Part shown: piece after piece, positions 1 to 6,872 of the stretch | How positions within the stretch are numbered: the first letter of the stretch is position 1 | Layout of the letters: the number at the start of each line of letters is the position of its first letter | NCBI GenBank assembly: GCA_902803585.1 | Contig: CADCQO010000005.1 | Coordinates: 1 to 7,024, forward strand | Reading direction: 5' to 3' | Length of the DNA stretch: 7,024 nt | Source of the DNA: an uncultured Ruminococcus sp. | GTDB taxonomy: Bacteria > Bacillota > Clostridia > Oscillospirales > Acutalibacteraceae | Made by a program: the position numbers and the translations under genes | Notes under the pieces: generated by a model | What the model was told of the DNA's origin: nothing | The model's database searches: none | Seen by the model: only the letters and a program-made list of their open reading frames with translations

Positions 1-1
1 G

Positions 2-550
2 ATGGATCTGGCGTCCCGCAAAAAGTTAAGCAAAAACACGGCTGTCGGCACAGTAATGTCGAATCTGGGCTTTAGCCGTTTTTGTGCCGACAACGGTCTG
101 AAATTTGTTTCGACAAATGTAGGCGACCGTTATGTACTGGAAGCCATGCTGCGGGAAGGCTATAACTTTGGCGGCGAGCAGTTAGGTCATGTTATTTTTC
201 TGGACTATTCTACAACGGGTGACGGTCAGCTGACAGCCGCCCAGCTGCTGAGTCTGGTCAACAGAAGACAGGCAAAGCTCTCCAGTATTGCCACACTGAT
301 GACACATTACCCGCAGGTGCTGATCAATGTGCAGGTAACAAATGAAGGCAAACTGCATTTCTTTACCAATCAGGCCATCAAGGACAAGATCGAAGAGGTC
401 AGGGACACACTGGGCGAGGACGGCAGAATTCTGGTGCGTTTGTCAGGCACAGAACCGCTGGTGCGTGTAATGCTGGAAGGTATGGATCAGGAACTTATCC
501 ATAAGCTGGCACAGGAAACCGCCGACCTGATTAAAGACAAGATCGGCTGA
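2..550 (+). CDS. glmM: Phosphoglucosamine mutase, C-terminal part (5' truncated by the window edge)
   Basis: GlmM converts glucosamine-6-phosphate to glucosamine-1-phosphate in the cytoplasm, on the route to UDP-GlcNAc and peptidoglycan. Only the last 182 residues are present. The frame is open to the window edge and homologues run to about 450 residues, so the ATG at position 2 is an internal Met and not a start. Visible landmarks are the domain 3 segment with VGTVMSNLGF (fragment residues 15-24) and VGDRYVLE (40-47), the sugar-binding loop GGEQLGH (57-63) followed by TTGDG, and the C-terminal phosphate-binding loop RLSGTEPLVRVM (146-157). These separate GlmM from other alpha-phosphohexomutases reasonably well. 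The oddity is Leu61, where the family has Ser (GEQSGH); the codon is TTA, one base from TCA. The catalytic serine loop lies upstream of the window. The glycosyltransferase-like gene follows 55 nt downstream. Confidence 0.93.
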   Translation: MDLASRKKLSKNTAVGTVMSNLGFSRFCADNGLKFVSTNVGDRYVLEAMLREGYNFGGEQLGHVIFLDYSTTGDGQLTAAQLLSLVNRRQAKLSSIATLMTHYPQVLINVQVTNEGKLHFFTNQAIKDKIEEVRDTLGEDGRILVRLSGTEPLVRVMLEGMDQELIHKLAQETADLIKDKIG

Positions 551-605
551 CCGTTGCCGGAAAGTACAGGATATCAGTGAACAATGCAGCGTAAGGAGCA
601 ACACT

Positions 606-1562
606 ATGGCCAATATCAGTTTGTCTGTTATTATCCCGTCAAAGAATAATAAATATCATGTCTCGGATCTCATCAAGCGGATTTCTGCCGAATTGACTGA
701 TGTTGAAGTTGAGTTCATTGTGATTGATATGAATTCATCTGATGACAGTGTTATCTGGGCATTGGAAGAAATCAAGAATAATAACCTGAGGGGCTGTGTC
801 ATTCAGAGCGGCGGCAGCAGCATCAGTTCTGCACTGAATACAGGCATTTATAAATCAGACGGAAAGTACATTACTTTTGTCTACCCAAGCCGCGGATACA
901 AAAACTACCTTCCGGCATATCTTGCAGCAGCAGAAAAAACAGCAGCAGAGTTTGTACTGGCAGTACCTTCTCAGGCCGGTGCCGCTGTTGTACCTGCGGA
1001 AACCGGTGTTAACGGGGACGCTGAAAAGATGACGGCAGATGACCTGCTGAGCGAATTGATTTATGCCCGCAAGTTTTTCGATTTCACGGCAGTAATCATC
1101 AAGCGCGAATATCTTCTGCGAAATCACATCAAATTTTATGAGGACTGTCATTTCGGATATGTCGAAGCCTTTATTTATAACGTACTGCTGTATCAGCCGG
1201 AGATTGCCTGCGCTGATATTCTTCTGGAACACCATGCGGAGAACAGTGTGTTCAAAGACCCCAACAGTGAAAATATCAACTGCTATGAGCGAATTGAGGC
1301 AATGCTGAAGGTATATGATACGCTCAAGCTGCAGCGCAGGGATAACCTTCGTCTGACAGAATTATTTGAATGTCAGAAACTGCCGTCTGTTGTGATGTCT
1401 GTTGTAGATATCCTCAAAAAGCAGGGCTTTTCCTCTGCTGCTATCCAGAAATCCCTGAAGCAGAAGGGATACACCCGTCTTTTGAAAATTTCCCGTCTGA
1501 CTGCACCGGAACTCCGCAGAAAAGTTCTGATGTGCAAATTTTTTCCATGGTTCTATCAATAA
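606..1562 (+). CDS. GT2-family (GT-A fold) glycosyltransferase-like protein without a DXD motif
   Basis: This 318-residue protein starts like a family 2 glycosyltransferase: LSVIIPSKN (residues 6-14), then EFIVIDMNSSDDS (36-48, the counterpart of the usual EIIVVDDGSTDNS), then ALNTGIYKSDGKYITF (76-91, the counterpart of ARNxGIxxAxGeYIxF). The acidic DXD that should follow, binding the metal and nucleotide-sugar, is replaced by VYPSRGY (92-98). A later YEDCHFGYVEAF (178-189) resembles the conserved ED block near the GT-A active site. The C-terminal 100 or so residues look helical and basic and match nothing I recognise. No signal peptide or membrane span is visible, so it is probably cytoplasmic or peripheral. 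The start is supported by AAGGAG (593-598) 7 nt before the ATG. The position after glmM fits an envelope-polysaccharide role, but donor and acceptor cannot be named. It may be inactive as a transferase. Confidence 0.7.
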   Translation: MANISLSVIIPSKNNKYHVSDLIKRISAELTDVEVEFIVIDMNSSDDSVIWALEEIKNNNLRGCVIQSGGSSISSALNTGIYKSDGKYITFVYPSRGYKNYLPAYLAAAEKTAAEFVLAVPSQAGAAVVPAETGVNGDAEKMTADDLLSELIYARKFFDFTAVIIKREYLLRNHIKFYEDCHFGYVEAFIYNVLLYQPEIACADILLEHHAENSVFKDPNSENINCYERIEAMLKVYDTLKLQRRDNLRLTELFECQKLPSVVMSVVDILKKQGFSSAAIQKSLKQKGYTRLLKISRLTAPELRRKVLMCKFFPWFYQ

Positions 1563-1595
1563 GAGTTCTGACCGGCAGGAGTCCCCTGACGGTTG

Positions 1596-1649
1596 ACAGA
1601 TCTGTCCGGTTCTGCGGTTTTCAAGCCGTCCGGACAGGTCTGTTTTTTT
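1596..1649 (+). terminator. Strong intrinsic (Rho-independent) terminator after the glycosyltransferase gene
   Basis: The arms 1596-1609 (ACAGATCTGTCCGG) and 1630-1643 (CCGGACAGGTCTGT) pair over 14 bp with a single U-G wobble. A second 5-bp helix forms inside the loop (CGGTT 1615-1619 with AGCCG 1624-1628, loop TTCA). Seven T residues (1643-1649) follow immediately. This is a textbook terminator for the glmM/glycosyltransferase unit, and it insulates that unit from the ruv operon. No matching A-tract precedes the left arm, so it is not expected to act on the other strand. Confidence 0.93.
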
Positions 1650-1679
1650 ACACATCATGCAAACATTTGTTCATAGCAC

Positions 1680-1708
1680 TTGAACGCACTTTTGAAATGT
1701 GGTAAAAT
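1680..1708 (+). promoter_or_regulatory. Sigma-A-type promoter of the ruvC-ispA operon
   Basis: The -35 hexamer TTGAAC (1680-1685) and -10 hexamer TAAAAT (1703-1708) are separated by exactly 17 nt. A TG at 1700-1701 gives an extended -10. Transcription should start near 1714-1716, leaving a leader of about 30 nt before the ruvC ATG. The promoter sits directly after the upstream terminator. A 5-bp inverted repeat, GTTCA (1669-1673) and TGAAC (1681-1685), overlaps the -35 box, and a degenerate LexA/DinR-like box can be read at 1681-1694. Confidence 0.8.
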
Positions 1709-1743
1709 AAAAGGAGATTTCTGAAGGGAAACGGAGAAGGACT

Positions 1744-2247
1744 ATGAGAATTTTAGGAATAGATCCCGGCTATGCAATCGTAGGTTATGGGGTTATTGAG
1801 TTCAGCGGCGGACGCTATTATGCAGTAGATTACGGCGCAGTCACAACAGATGCCGATACTCCCTTTGCGCAGCGTTTACAGCAGATTTATAACGGTATAC
1901 TGTCGGTGATTATCCGCAATGACCCTGATGAAATGTCGATTGAACGCCTGTATTTCCAGAACAATCAGAAAACCGCCATTGACGTAGCACAGGCAAGGGG
2001 GGTTATTATGCTGGCCGCACAGAACAGCAATATTCCCATCAGTGAATATACGCCCCTGCAGGTCAAAACGGCCGTCACAGGGTACGGTCAGGCACATAAA
2101 CCGCAGGTAATGGAAATGACCCGAAGATTACTGAAATTAGAAAAAGTGCCGAAGCCGGATGATACAGCTGATGCACTGGCTATTGCGATCTGTCACGCCC
2201 AGTGTTCTGGTACGCGGCTGCGGCAGTTATTGAACCAAAGGAGTTGA
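1744..2247 (+). CDS. ruvC: Holliday junction resolvase RuvC (crossover junction endodeoxyribonuclease)
   Basis: RuvC is the dimeric metal-dependent endonuclease that nicks Holliday junctions symmetrically after RuvAB branch migration. The 167 residues match the family length. The start MRILGIDPGYAIVGYGVI carries the first catalytic Asp (D7). E67 lies in SIERLYF (residues 65-71), with FQNNQ following. The paired C-terminal acids are D140 and D143 in PDDTADALAIAI, with the spacing of E. coli D138/D141. All four catalytic carboxylates are therefore present. The ATG at 1744 is preceded by GGAGAAGG (1733-1740). It is the first gene after the promoter at 1680-1708, and its last codons contain the ribosome binding site of the next gene. 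In many bacteria ruvC lies directly before ruvA; here a phosphatase gene intervenes. Confidence 0.97.
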   Translation: MRILGIDPGYAIVGYGVIEFSGGRYYAVDYGAVTTDADTPFAQRLQQIYNGILSVIIRNDPDEMSIERLYFQNNQKTAIDVAQARGVIMLAAQNSNIPISEYTPLQVKTAVTGYGQAHKPQVMEMTRRLLKLEKVPKPDDTADALAIAICHAQCSGTRLRQLLNQRS

Positions 2248-2252
2248 AAAAC

Positions 2253-2840
2253 ATGACACACCTGTACTTTGTGCGCCATGCACAGCCGGACTACCGTACA
2301 GGAGAAAACAGCACTTTTCGTTTGTCTGAAGCAGGCAGACAGGATCGCCTGAAAGCAGCAGAAGCATTGAAAAATGTGTGTTTTAATGCAGCAGTATCCA
2401 GTCCCTACCGCAGGAGCATAGAAACAATACAGCCGATTATTGATGCACAGACCCTGACACTGACAACAGATATTCGTTTGCGTGAACGGGACAATACAGG
2501 TGGCAGCGGTAACAGCCCTGAAATGTTCCGTAAACGCTGGGCGGATTTTTCGTTTTGCGAGGAAGGCGGCGAAAGCCTGCACTCTACGCAGCAAAGAAAT
2601 ATTGCCGCTCTTTATGATATTCTGAAAGAGCATGAAAATGAAAACGTCCTGATCGGCACACATGGAACAGCATTATCGACAATTATTCATTATTTTGATT
2701 CGTCCTTTGGTTACGAACAGTTTATGCGGATCATTAACTGGATGCCATATGTTCTGCGAATGGACTTTGACGGAATGACTTTGAAAGGTACAGAAGAACT
2801 GTTTTATCTGGAAAAGCCTTTTCATGGTGTACAAAAATAA
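2253..2840 (+). CDS. Histidine phosphatase superfamily protein (phosphoglycerate mutase-like)
   Basis: This 195-residue enzyme belongs to the branch-1 histidine phosphatases (PhoE/GpmB/CobC-like), which hydrolyse phosphate esters through a phosphohistidine. It has LYFVRHA (residues 4-10, nucleophile H9 with R8), SSPYRRSIET (49-58, second phosphate-binding Arg), the acid E78 in RLRERD and the second histidine H137 in IGTHGTAL. The catalytic set looks complete, so an active phosphatase is likely, but the substrate cannot be read from sequence; a mutase role is less likely at this length. The ATG at 2253 was chosen over an in-frame upstream ATG at 2202 because AAAGGAG (2237-2243) lies 9 nt before it, and the longer start would add 17 residues before the RHA strand and overlap ruvC. 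It lies 5 nt after ruvC and 18 nt before ruvA, so it is very probably co-transcribed with them. Confidence 0.88.
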   Translation: MTHLYFVRHAQPDYRTGENSTFRLSEAGRQDRLKAAEALKNVCFNAAVSSPYRRSIETIQPIIDAQTLTLTTDIRLRERDNTGGSGNSPEMFRKRWADFSFCEEGGESLHSTQQRNIAALYDILKEHENENVLIGTHGTALSTIIHYFDSSFGYEQFMRIINWMPYVLRMDFDGMTLKGTEELFYLEKPFHGVQK

Positions 2841-2858
2841 ACAACAGGAGACAATCAC

Positions 2859-3467
2859 ATGATATACAGTCTGAATGGAAAAATCATACATACGGAACCG
2901 AACTTTGTTGTCATCGAATGCGGGGGAGTCGGCTACAAATGTCTGGCAACCATGAATACGCTTCGTTCTTTGCCGGCAGCAGGAGAGAACGCCATGCTCT
3001 ACACGCAGATGCTGGTAAGGGAGGATGCCGTAGAACTGTGCGGCTTTGCGACAACCGCAGAGCGTAATTGTTTTGTGATGCTGATGTCCATCAGCGGAGT
3101 CGGTGCAAAAGTCGCTTTAGCCATTTTATCGGTACTGACACCGGAACAGGTGGCGCTGGCGGTTTCACTTGGTGACAGCAAAACGCTCACCAAAGCAAGC
3201 GGTGTCGGCAGCAAACTGGCACAGCGCATTATTCTGGAACTGAAAGATAAGATCAAGAAATTAGGCATTACAGAAACGGCTGTTGTTTCTGCGAATACTG
3301 CACCGGTTTCTGCAGCGGTAAACGGTAATTTGCCGCAGGCAGTTGCTGCGCTGGCGGTGCTGGGATATACACCGGAGGAAGTTATGCCCTTTATGGGAGG
3401 AATCGATGTGACCCTGCCCGTTGAAACGATTATTTCACAAACGCTGAAAGCAATCGGCAAACAATAA
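2859..3467 (+). CDS. ruvA: Holliday junction branch migration protein RuvA
   Basis: RuvA tetramers bind the four-way junction and load the RuvB motors. The 202 residues match the family. Domain I (about 1-64) is the OB fold, MIYSLNGKIIH onward, with the acidic pin VREDAVEL (53-60; E55 and D56) that shapes the junction centre. Domain II carries two helix-hairpin-helix motifs, ISGVGAKVALAIL (78-90) and ASGVGSKLAQRIILEL (113-128). A flexible Ala/Thr/Val-rich linker follows (about 137-157). Domain III, with AVAALAVLGYTPEEV (161-175), is the RuvB-contacting helical bundle. CAGGAG (2845-2850) lies 8 nt before the ATG. The gene is followed 54 nt later by ruvB, the largest gap inside the operon; I see no convincing promoter or terminator in that gap. 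Confidence 0.97.
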   Translation: MIYSLNGKIIHTEPNFVVIECGGVGYKCLATMNTLRSLPAAGENAMLYTQMLVREDAVELCGFATTAERNCFVMLMSISGVGAKVALAILSVLTPEQVALAVSLGDSKTLTKASGVGSKLAQRIILELKDKIKKLGITETAVVSANTAPVSAAVNGNLPQAVAALAVLGYTPEEVMPFMGGIDVTLPVETIISQTLKAIGKQ

Positions 3468-3521
3468 TACAGAGTTCCTTTGTTTTGACTACCGTTGTCT
3501 GTACAGGAGAAAGGACAGAAT

Positions 3522-4562
3522 ATGGAAGAGTTTGACTTTGAAAACCGCATCGTATCACCTACAGAAATTATGGGAGAAAACGACAGTGATAACCCGCTGC
3601 GTCCGAGAACGCTGCATGACTATATCGGTCAGGAAAAGGCAAAGCAGAATCTGGCAGTCTTTATGGAAGCGGCCAGACAGCGGCATGAATCACTGGATCA
3701 TGTGTTGCTTTATGGTCCGCCGGGACTGGGCAAAACAACCTTGTCAGGTATTATCGCCAACGAAATGAACGTAAACCTCCGCATCACTTCAGGCCCTGCT
3801 ATTGAAAAGCCCGGAGATCTGGCGGCAATTCTCACGAATCTCAATGAGGGAGACGTTCTGTTTATTGATGAAATTCATCGTATTTCAAGAGCGGTTGAAG
3901 AAATTCTTTATCCGGCGATGGAAGATTTTGCTATTGACATTGTCACAGGAAAAGGACAAATGGCAGCATCTTATCATTTACCGCTGCCGCATTTCACATT
4001 GGTTGGTGCCACGACGCGTGCAGGACAATTGACAGCACCGCTGCGGGATCGTTTCGGTGTGTGTCTGCGTTTGGAACTGTACACGCCGGAGGAACTGGCA
4101 CGGATTATCTGCAGAAGTGCCGGCATTCTGAATATTGCAATAGAACAGGAAGGCGCTCTGGAGATTGCATCCCGTTCCCGCGGCACACCGAGAATTGCTA
4201 ACCGTATGCTGAAACGTGTGCGGGATTTTGCACAGGTATTGTCTAACGGTGTGATCACGCTGTCAACAGCCCGCACTGCACTGGAACGGCTGGAAGTGGA
4301 CGAACTGGGGCTGGATGCCAACGACCGCAGAATGCTGACCGCTCTTGTAAAATTCTATCGGGGCGGTCCGGTAGGTCTGGAAACGCTGGCGGCTGCCATC
4401 GGAGAAGAAGCGGTCACGATTGAAGATGTTATAGAGCCGTATCTGATGCAGATCGGTTTTTTGAATCGTACCCCCAGAGGACGCTGTATTACCAGAGCCG
4501 CCTGTCTGCATCTGGGTTTTGAGGTTCCTGATGCCGCAGAAGGACAAATCCGGTTTGAGTGA
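3522..4562 (+). CDS. ruvB: Holliday junction branch migration ATPase RuvB
   Basis: RuvB is the hexameric AAA+ motor that, with RuvA, drives branch migration. The protein has 346 residues. The N-terminal block LRPRTLHDYIGQ (26-37) is followed by Walker A GPPGLGKTT (65-73, K71), Walker B LFIDEIHR (113-120, D116 and E117), sensor 1 in LVGATTRAGQL (160-170), the arginine-finger region LRDRFG (174-179), sensor 2 GTPRIANR (221-228) and the C-terminal winged-helix block GFLNRTPRGR (312-321). Every expected motif is intact. The ATG at 3522 has AAAGGA (3510-3515) 6 nt upstream and AGGAG (3505-3509) further out. An in-frame TTG at 3495 would add nine residues that include the ribosome binding site, so it was rejected. 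The TGA stop touches the start region of xseA. Confidence 0.98.
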   Translation: MEEFDFENRIVSPTEIMGENDSDNPLRPRTLHDYIGQEKAKQNLAVFMEAARQRHESLDHVLLYGPPGLGKTTLSGIIANEMNVNLRITSGPAIEKPGDLAAILTNLNEGDVLFIDEIHRISRAVEEILYPAMEDFAIDIVTGKGQMAASYHLPLPHFTLVGATTRAGQLTAPLRDRFGVCLRLELYTPEELARIICRSAGILNIAIEQEGALEIASRSRGTPRIANRMLKRVRDFAQVLSNGVITLSTARTALERLEVDELGLDANDRRMLTALVKFYRGGPVGLETLAAAIGEEAVTIEDVIEPYLMQIGFLNRTPRGRCITRAACLHLGFEVPDAAEGQIRFE

Positions 4563-4573
4563 GTGAAAGAAGC

Positions 4574-5785
4574 ATGAATAATGTTGTTACAGTTTCAGGG
4601 CTGAATTTGTATGTTAAAATGCTGTTGGAATCTGACAGACGTCTGAAAAACATCTGGCTCAAAGGAGAAATTTCCAACCTGACCAATCATTACCGTTCCG
4701 GACATATTTACCTGACACTCAAAGACGAGCGGAGTGCTGTGAAAGCGGTGATGTTTGCGGGTCATGCTGCAAGACTGCAGTTCAGACCGCAGAACGGCAT
4801 GAAGGTGCTGGTCAGGGGAAATATCACATTGTATGAAGCAACAGGTTCTTATCAGATCAGTATCGAAGAAATGAAGCCGGATGGTGCAGGAGCGCTGAAT
4901 CTGGCTTTTGAGCAGTTAAAAGCCAGACTGCAAAGTGAAGGACTGTTTGACCAAGCACATAAAAAGCCGCTTCCGAGATATCCTCGTCGAATCGGTGTGA
5001 TCACATCGCCTACAGGTGCAGCGGTGCAGGATATTATGCGTATTCTGAAACGCCGCTATCCCCTTGGTGAGGTGATTATGTGTCCGGTGATGGTACAGGG
5101 CGGCAATGCAGCCGCCGAACTGACGGAAGCTGTCCGAAAATTTGACAGGCTCGCCTGTGCTGATGTTATTATCATCGGACGGGGCGGGGGCTCTGCCGAA
5201 GATTTATGGGCATTCAATGATGAAGCGCTCGCATATGCCGTTTATGAGTGCCGTATACCGGTTGTTTCGGCTGTCGGTCATGAAACGGACTTTACCATCT
5301 GCGATTTTGTATCTGATGTAAGAGCTTCCACACCGTCAGCGGGAGCGGAACTGGTTTCTCCCGACATAGATACCCTGCGTGCAGACGTGAGCTTTTATGA
5401 TGAGCGTCTGCGTGAAGCGATACAAAGCAGGCTTTTGCAGGAAAAAACAAGACTGCATCGTTTGCAGAATACACGGGTGCTTCGTTCTCCGCAAGATCTG
5501 ACTGACTATCGAAAAATGAAGCTGCAAATGCTTTCCAATCGTCTGACAGCAGGATTCAGCCAATGCTGTGCAAAGGAACAGAAGCGTTTTACAGCCGTCA
5601 GTGCCAAACTGGAGATACTCAGTCCGCTGAAAGTGCTCGCCAGAGGTTACGCCATTGCCAAGAAGGAAGAACAAATCATTTGTTCTGTGCGGCAGGCAAA
5701 AGCAGGCGATAGCATTACGGTAGTTTTGCAGGATGGAACATTGACAGGCAAAGTAACGGAAAGGAATGAGAACCTGCGTGGCTAA
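4574..5785 (+). CDS. xseA: Exodeoxyribonuclease VII large subunit
   Basis: XseA is the catalytic subunit of exonuclease VII, which degrades single-stranded DNA from both ends without ATP. In this 403-residue protein the N-terminal OB domain begins VVTVSGLNLYVK and contains IWLKGEISN (27-35). The nuclease domain follows, with IGVITSPTGAAVQD (140-153), GRGGGSAEDLWAFN (202-215) and GHETDFTICD (235-244) leading into DVRASTPSAGAE (248-259). The residues matching E. coli D155, R205, H238 and D241 are D153, R203, H236 and D239. A long helical region (about 265-345) probably binds XseB, and the end has SPLKVLARGYAI (350-361). It is shorter than the roughly 450 residues of E. coli and Bacillus XseA. 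The start is uncertain: a GTG at 4559, overlapping the ruvB stop, would add five residues, and neither start has a strong ribosome binding site. The ATG fits the family N-terminus best. Confidence 0.95.
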   Translation: MNNVVTVSGLNLYVKMLLESDRRLKNIWLKGEISNLTNHYRSGHIYLTLKDERSAVKAVMFAGHAARLQFRPQNGMKVLVRGNITLYEATGSYQISIEEMKPDGAGALNLAFEQLKARLQSEGLFDQAHKKPLPRYPRRIGVITSPTGAAVQDIMRILKRRYPLGEVIMCPVMVQGGNAAAELTEAVRKFDRLACADVIIIGRGGGSAEDLWAFNDEALAYAVYECRIPVVSAVGHETDFTICDFVSDVRASTPSAGAELVSPDIDTLRADVSFYDERLREAIQSRLLQEKTRLHRLQNTRVLRSPQDLTDYRKMKLQMLSNRLTAGFSQCCAKEQKRFTAVSAKLEILSPLKVLARGYAIAKKEEQIICSVRQAKAGDSITVVLQDGTLTGKVTERNENLRG

Positions 5786-5990
5786 AAGAATAGATTATGA
5801 GCAGTCGATGCTTCGTCTGGAGGAAATTGTCACACAGCTCGAAAGCGGGAAATTGACTTTAGAGGAGTCCATGAAACTGTTTGAAGAGGGTGTCAGACTT
5901 TCAAAGGCGTGTTACGACATTCTACAGAAAGCAGAACAGAAAATCACTGCTATTACTGACATAAAAAACACTGAGGAGGAAACAACATGA
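5766..5990 (+). CDS. xseB: Exodeoxyribonuclease VII small subunit
   Basis: XseB is the small helical subunit that coats the XseA coiled-coil region and is needed for exonuclease VII assembly. The 74 residues are nearly all family signature: YEQSMLRLEEIVTQLESG (11-28), LTLEESMKLFEEGVRLSK (30-47) and a helix ending KAEQKI (55-60), with a short acidic tail. The ATG at 5766 overlaps the end of xseA by 20 nt, so translation of the two subunits is probably coupled. A GTG at 5778, with AAAGGA 12 nt upstream, is an alternative that would remove four residues. The TGA stop overlaps the ispA start as ATGA. Confidence 0.95.
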   Translation: MRTCVAKRIDYEQSMLRLEEIVTQLESGKLTLEESMKLFEEGVRLSKACYDILQKAEQKITAITDIKNTEEETT

Positions 5991-6859
5991 GTCTGAGTGC
6001 TGAAACATTGGAAGAGGCAATATTATCCTTTTTACCGCCGGAAGAGCCGCTGATCCGAACGGCCGTTGATGCTATGCGTTATAGCCTGACAGCAGGCGGA
6101 AAGCGTATCCGTCCAAAACTGACACTGGCTTTTGCGAAATTGTGCGGCGGCAGTGAGGAGGCAGCCCTGCCGTTTGCCTGTGCAATAGAAATGATACATA
6201 CATATTCATTGATCCATGATGACCTTCCATGCATGGATGACGATGATATGCGCAGGGGCAAGCCCACCAACCATAAGGTATTTGGTGAAGCGGCGGCGGT
6301 GCTGGCAGGAGATGCCCTGCTGACGCTGGCTTTTGAAACGGTGCTTTCTGAACAGGCAGCTGCTCTGAACGGTTATGAAAAGTGTGTAAAGGCGGGAAAA
6401 ATTCTGTCTTCATGTGCTGGTGCAGAAGGAATGATAGGCGGTCAGATCATTGACATGGAGAGCGAAAATAAGACAGTTTCAGCAGAACATCTGGCGGTTA
6501 TGGACAGAAAGAAAACGGGAGCACTGATAAAGGCGGCGTGTCTGATGGGATGTATATCCGCCGGCGCTGATGAAGTACAGTGTCAGGCGGCGGAACGCTA
6601 TGCGGAGTGTATTGGTCTGGCATTTCAGATTGTCGATGATATGCTGGATGTCATATCAGATGAAGCGACACTTGGCAAGCCGATAGGCAGTGATACAGAC
6701 AATCATAAATCTACCTATGTTTCTCTGCTGGGGTTAGAGGAGTGCAGAAAGCGCAGTGCTGCCCTGACAGAAGAGGCCATCAGCAGTCTTTCCGTTTTCC
6801 CGCAGGGTGCAGAAGAACTCAAAGAGCTTGCCGTCCGGCTGCGTGACAGAATGAAGTGA
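5987..6859 (+). CDS. ispA: Polyprenyl synthetase, probably farnesyl diphosphate synthase
   Basis: This enzyme condenses IPP with DMAPP and GPP to give farnesyl diphosphate, the precursor of undecaprenyl phosphate and other isoprenoids. The 290 residues fit bacterial IspA. The motifs are GGKRIRP (37-43, pyrophosphate/IPP binding), the first Asp-rich motif DDLPCMDDDDMRRG (78-91), KPTNHKVFGE (92-101), GGQIIDME (151-158) and the second Asp-rich motif FQIVDDMLD (213-221) followed by LGKPIGSD. The first motif is the DDxxxxD form with Tyr five residues upstream, the pattern of type II bacterial FPP synthases; a GGPP product cannot be excluded. AGGAGG (5974-5979), 7 nt before the ATG, is the best ribosome binding site in the window. 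The start overlaps the xseB stop (ATGA), the common xseA-xseB-ispA arrangement. No clear terminator follows directly. Confidence 0.95.
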   Translation: MSLSAETLEEAILSFLPPEEPLIRTAVDAMRYSLTAGGKRIRPKLTLAFAKLCGGSEEAALPFACAIEMIHTYSLIHDDLPCMDDDDMRRGKPTNHKVFGEAAAVLAGDALLTLAFETVLSEQAAALNGYEKCVKAGKILSSCAGAEGMIGGQIIDMESENKTVSAEHLAVMDRKKTGALIKAACLMGCISAGADEVQCQAAERYAECIGLAFQIVDDMLDVISDEATLGKPIGSDTDNHKSTYVSLLGLEECRKRSAALTEEAISSLSVFPQGAEELKELAVRLRDRMK

Positions 6860-6872
6860 ACCTCTCTTTTTT

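Noticed and set aside
551..605. Gap between glmM and the glycosyltransferase-like gene as a promoter or terminator site
   Set aside because: I found no paired -35/-10 hexamers and no stable hairpin with a U-tract; only the ribosome binding site at 593-598 is supported.
925..949. Direct repeat of CAGCAGCAGA (925-934 and 940-949) in the glycosyltransferase-like gene
   Set aside because: It simply encodes an Ala/Glu-rich helix (LAAAEKTAAEF) and is too short and isolated to be a functional or mobile repeat.
3499..3506. Palindrome CTGTACAG before ruvB
   Set aside because: Only 8 bp, next to the ribosome binding site, with no flanking symmetry. It does not fit a known operator well enough to report.
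3485..3513. TTGACT (-35-like) in the ruvA-ruvB gap as an internal promoter
   Set aside because: No acceptable -10 hexamer lies 16-18 nt downstream; the sequence there is the purine-rich ribosome binding site of ruvB.
2999..3550. Long open frame on the minus strand opposite ruvA
   Set aside because: It overlaps a fully supported ruvA, its translation is low-complexity Ser/Thr/Ala, and it has no recognisable domain. It is a codon-usage shadow, as are the other antisense frames in the window.
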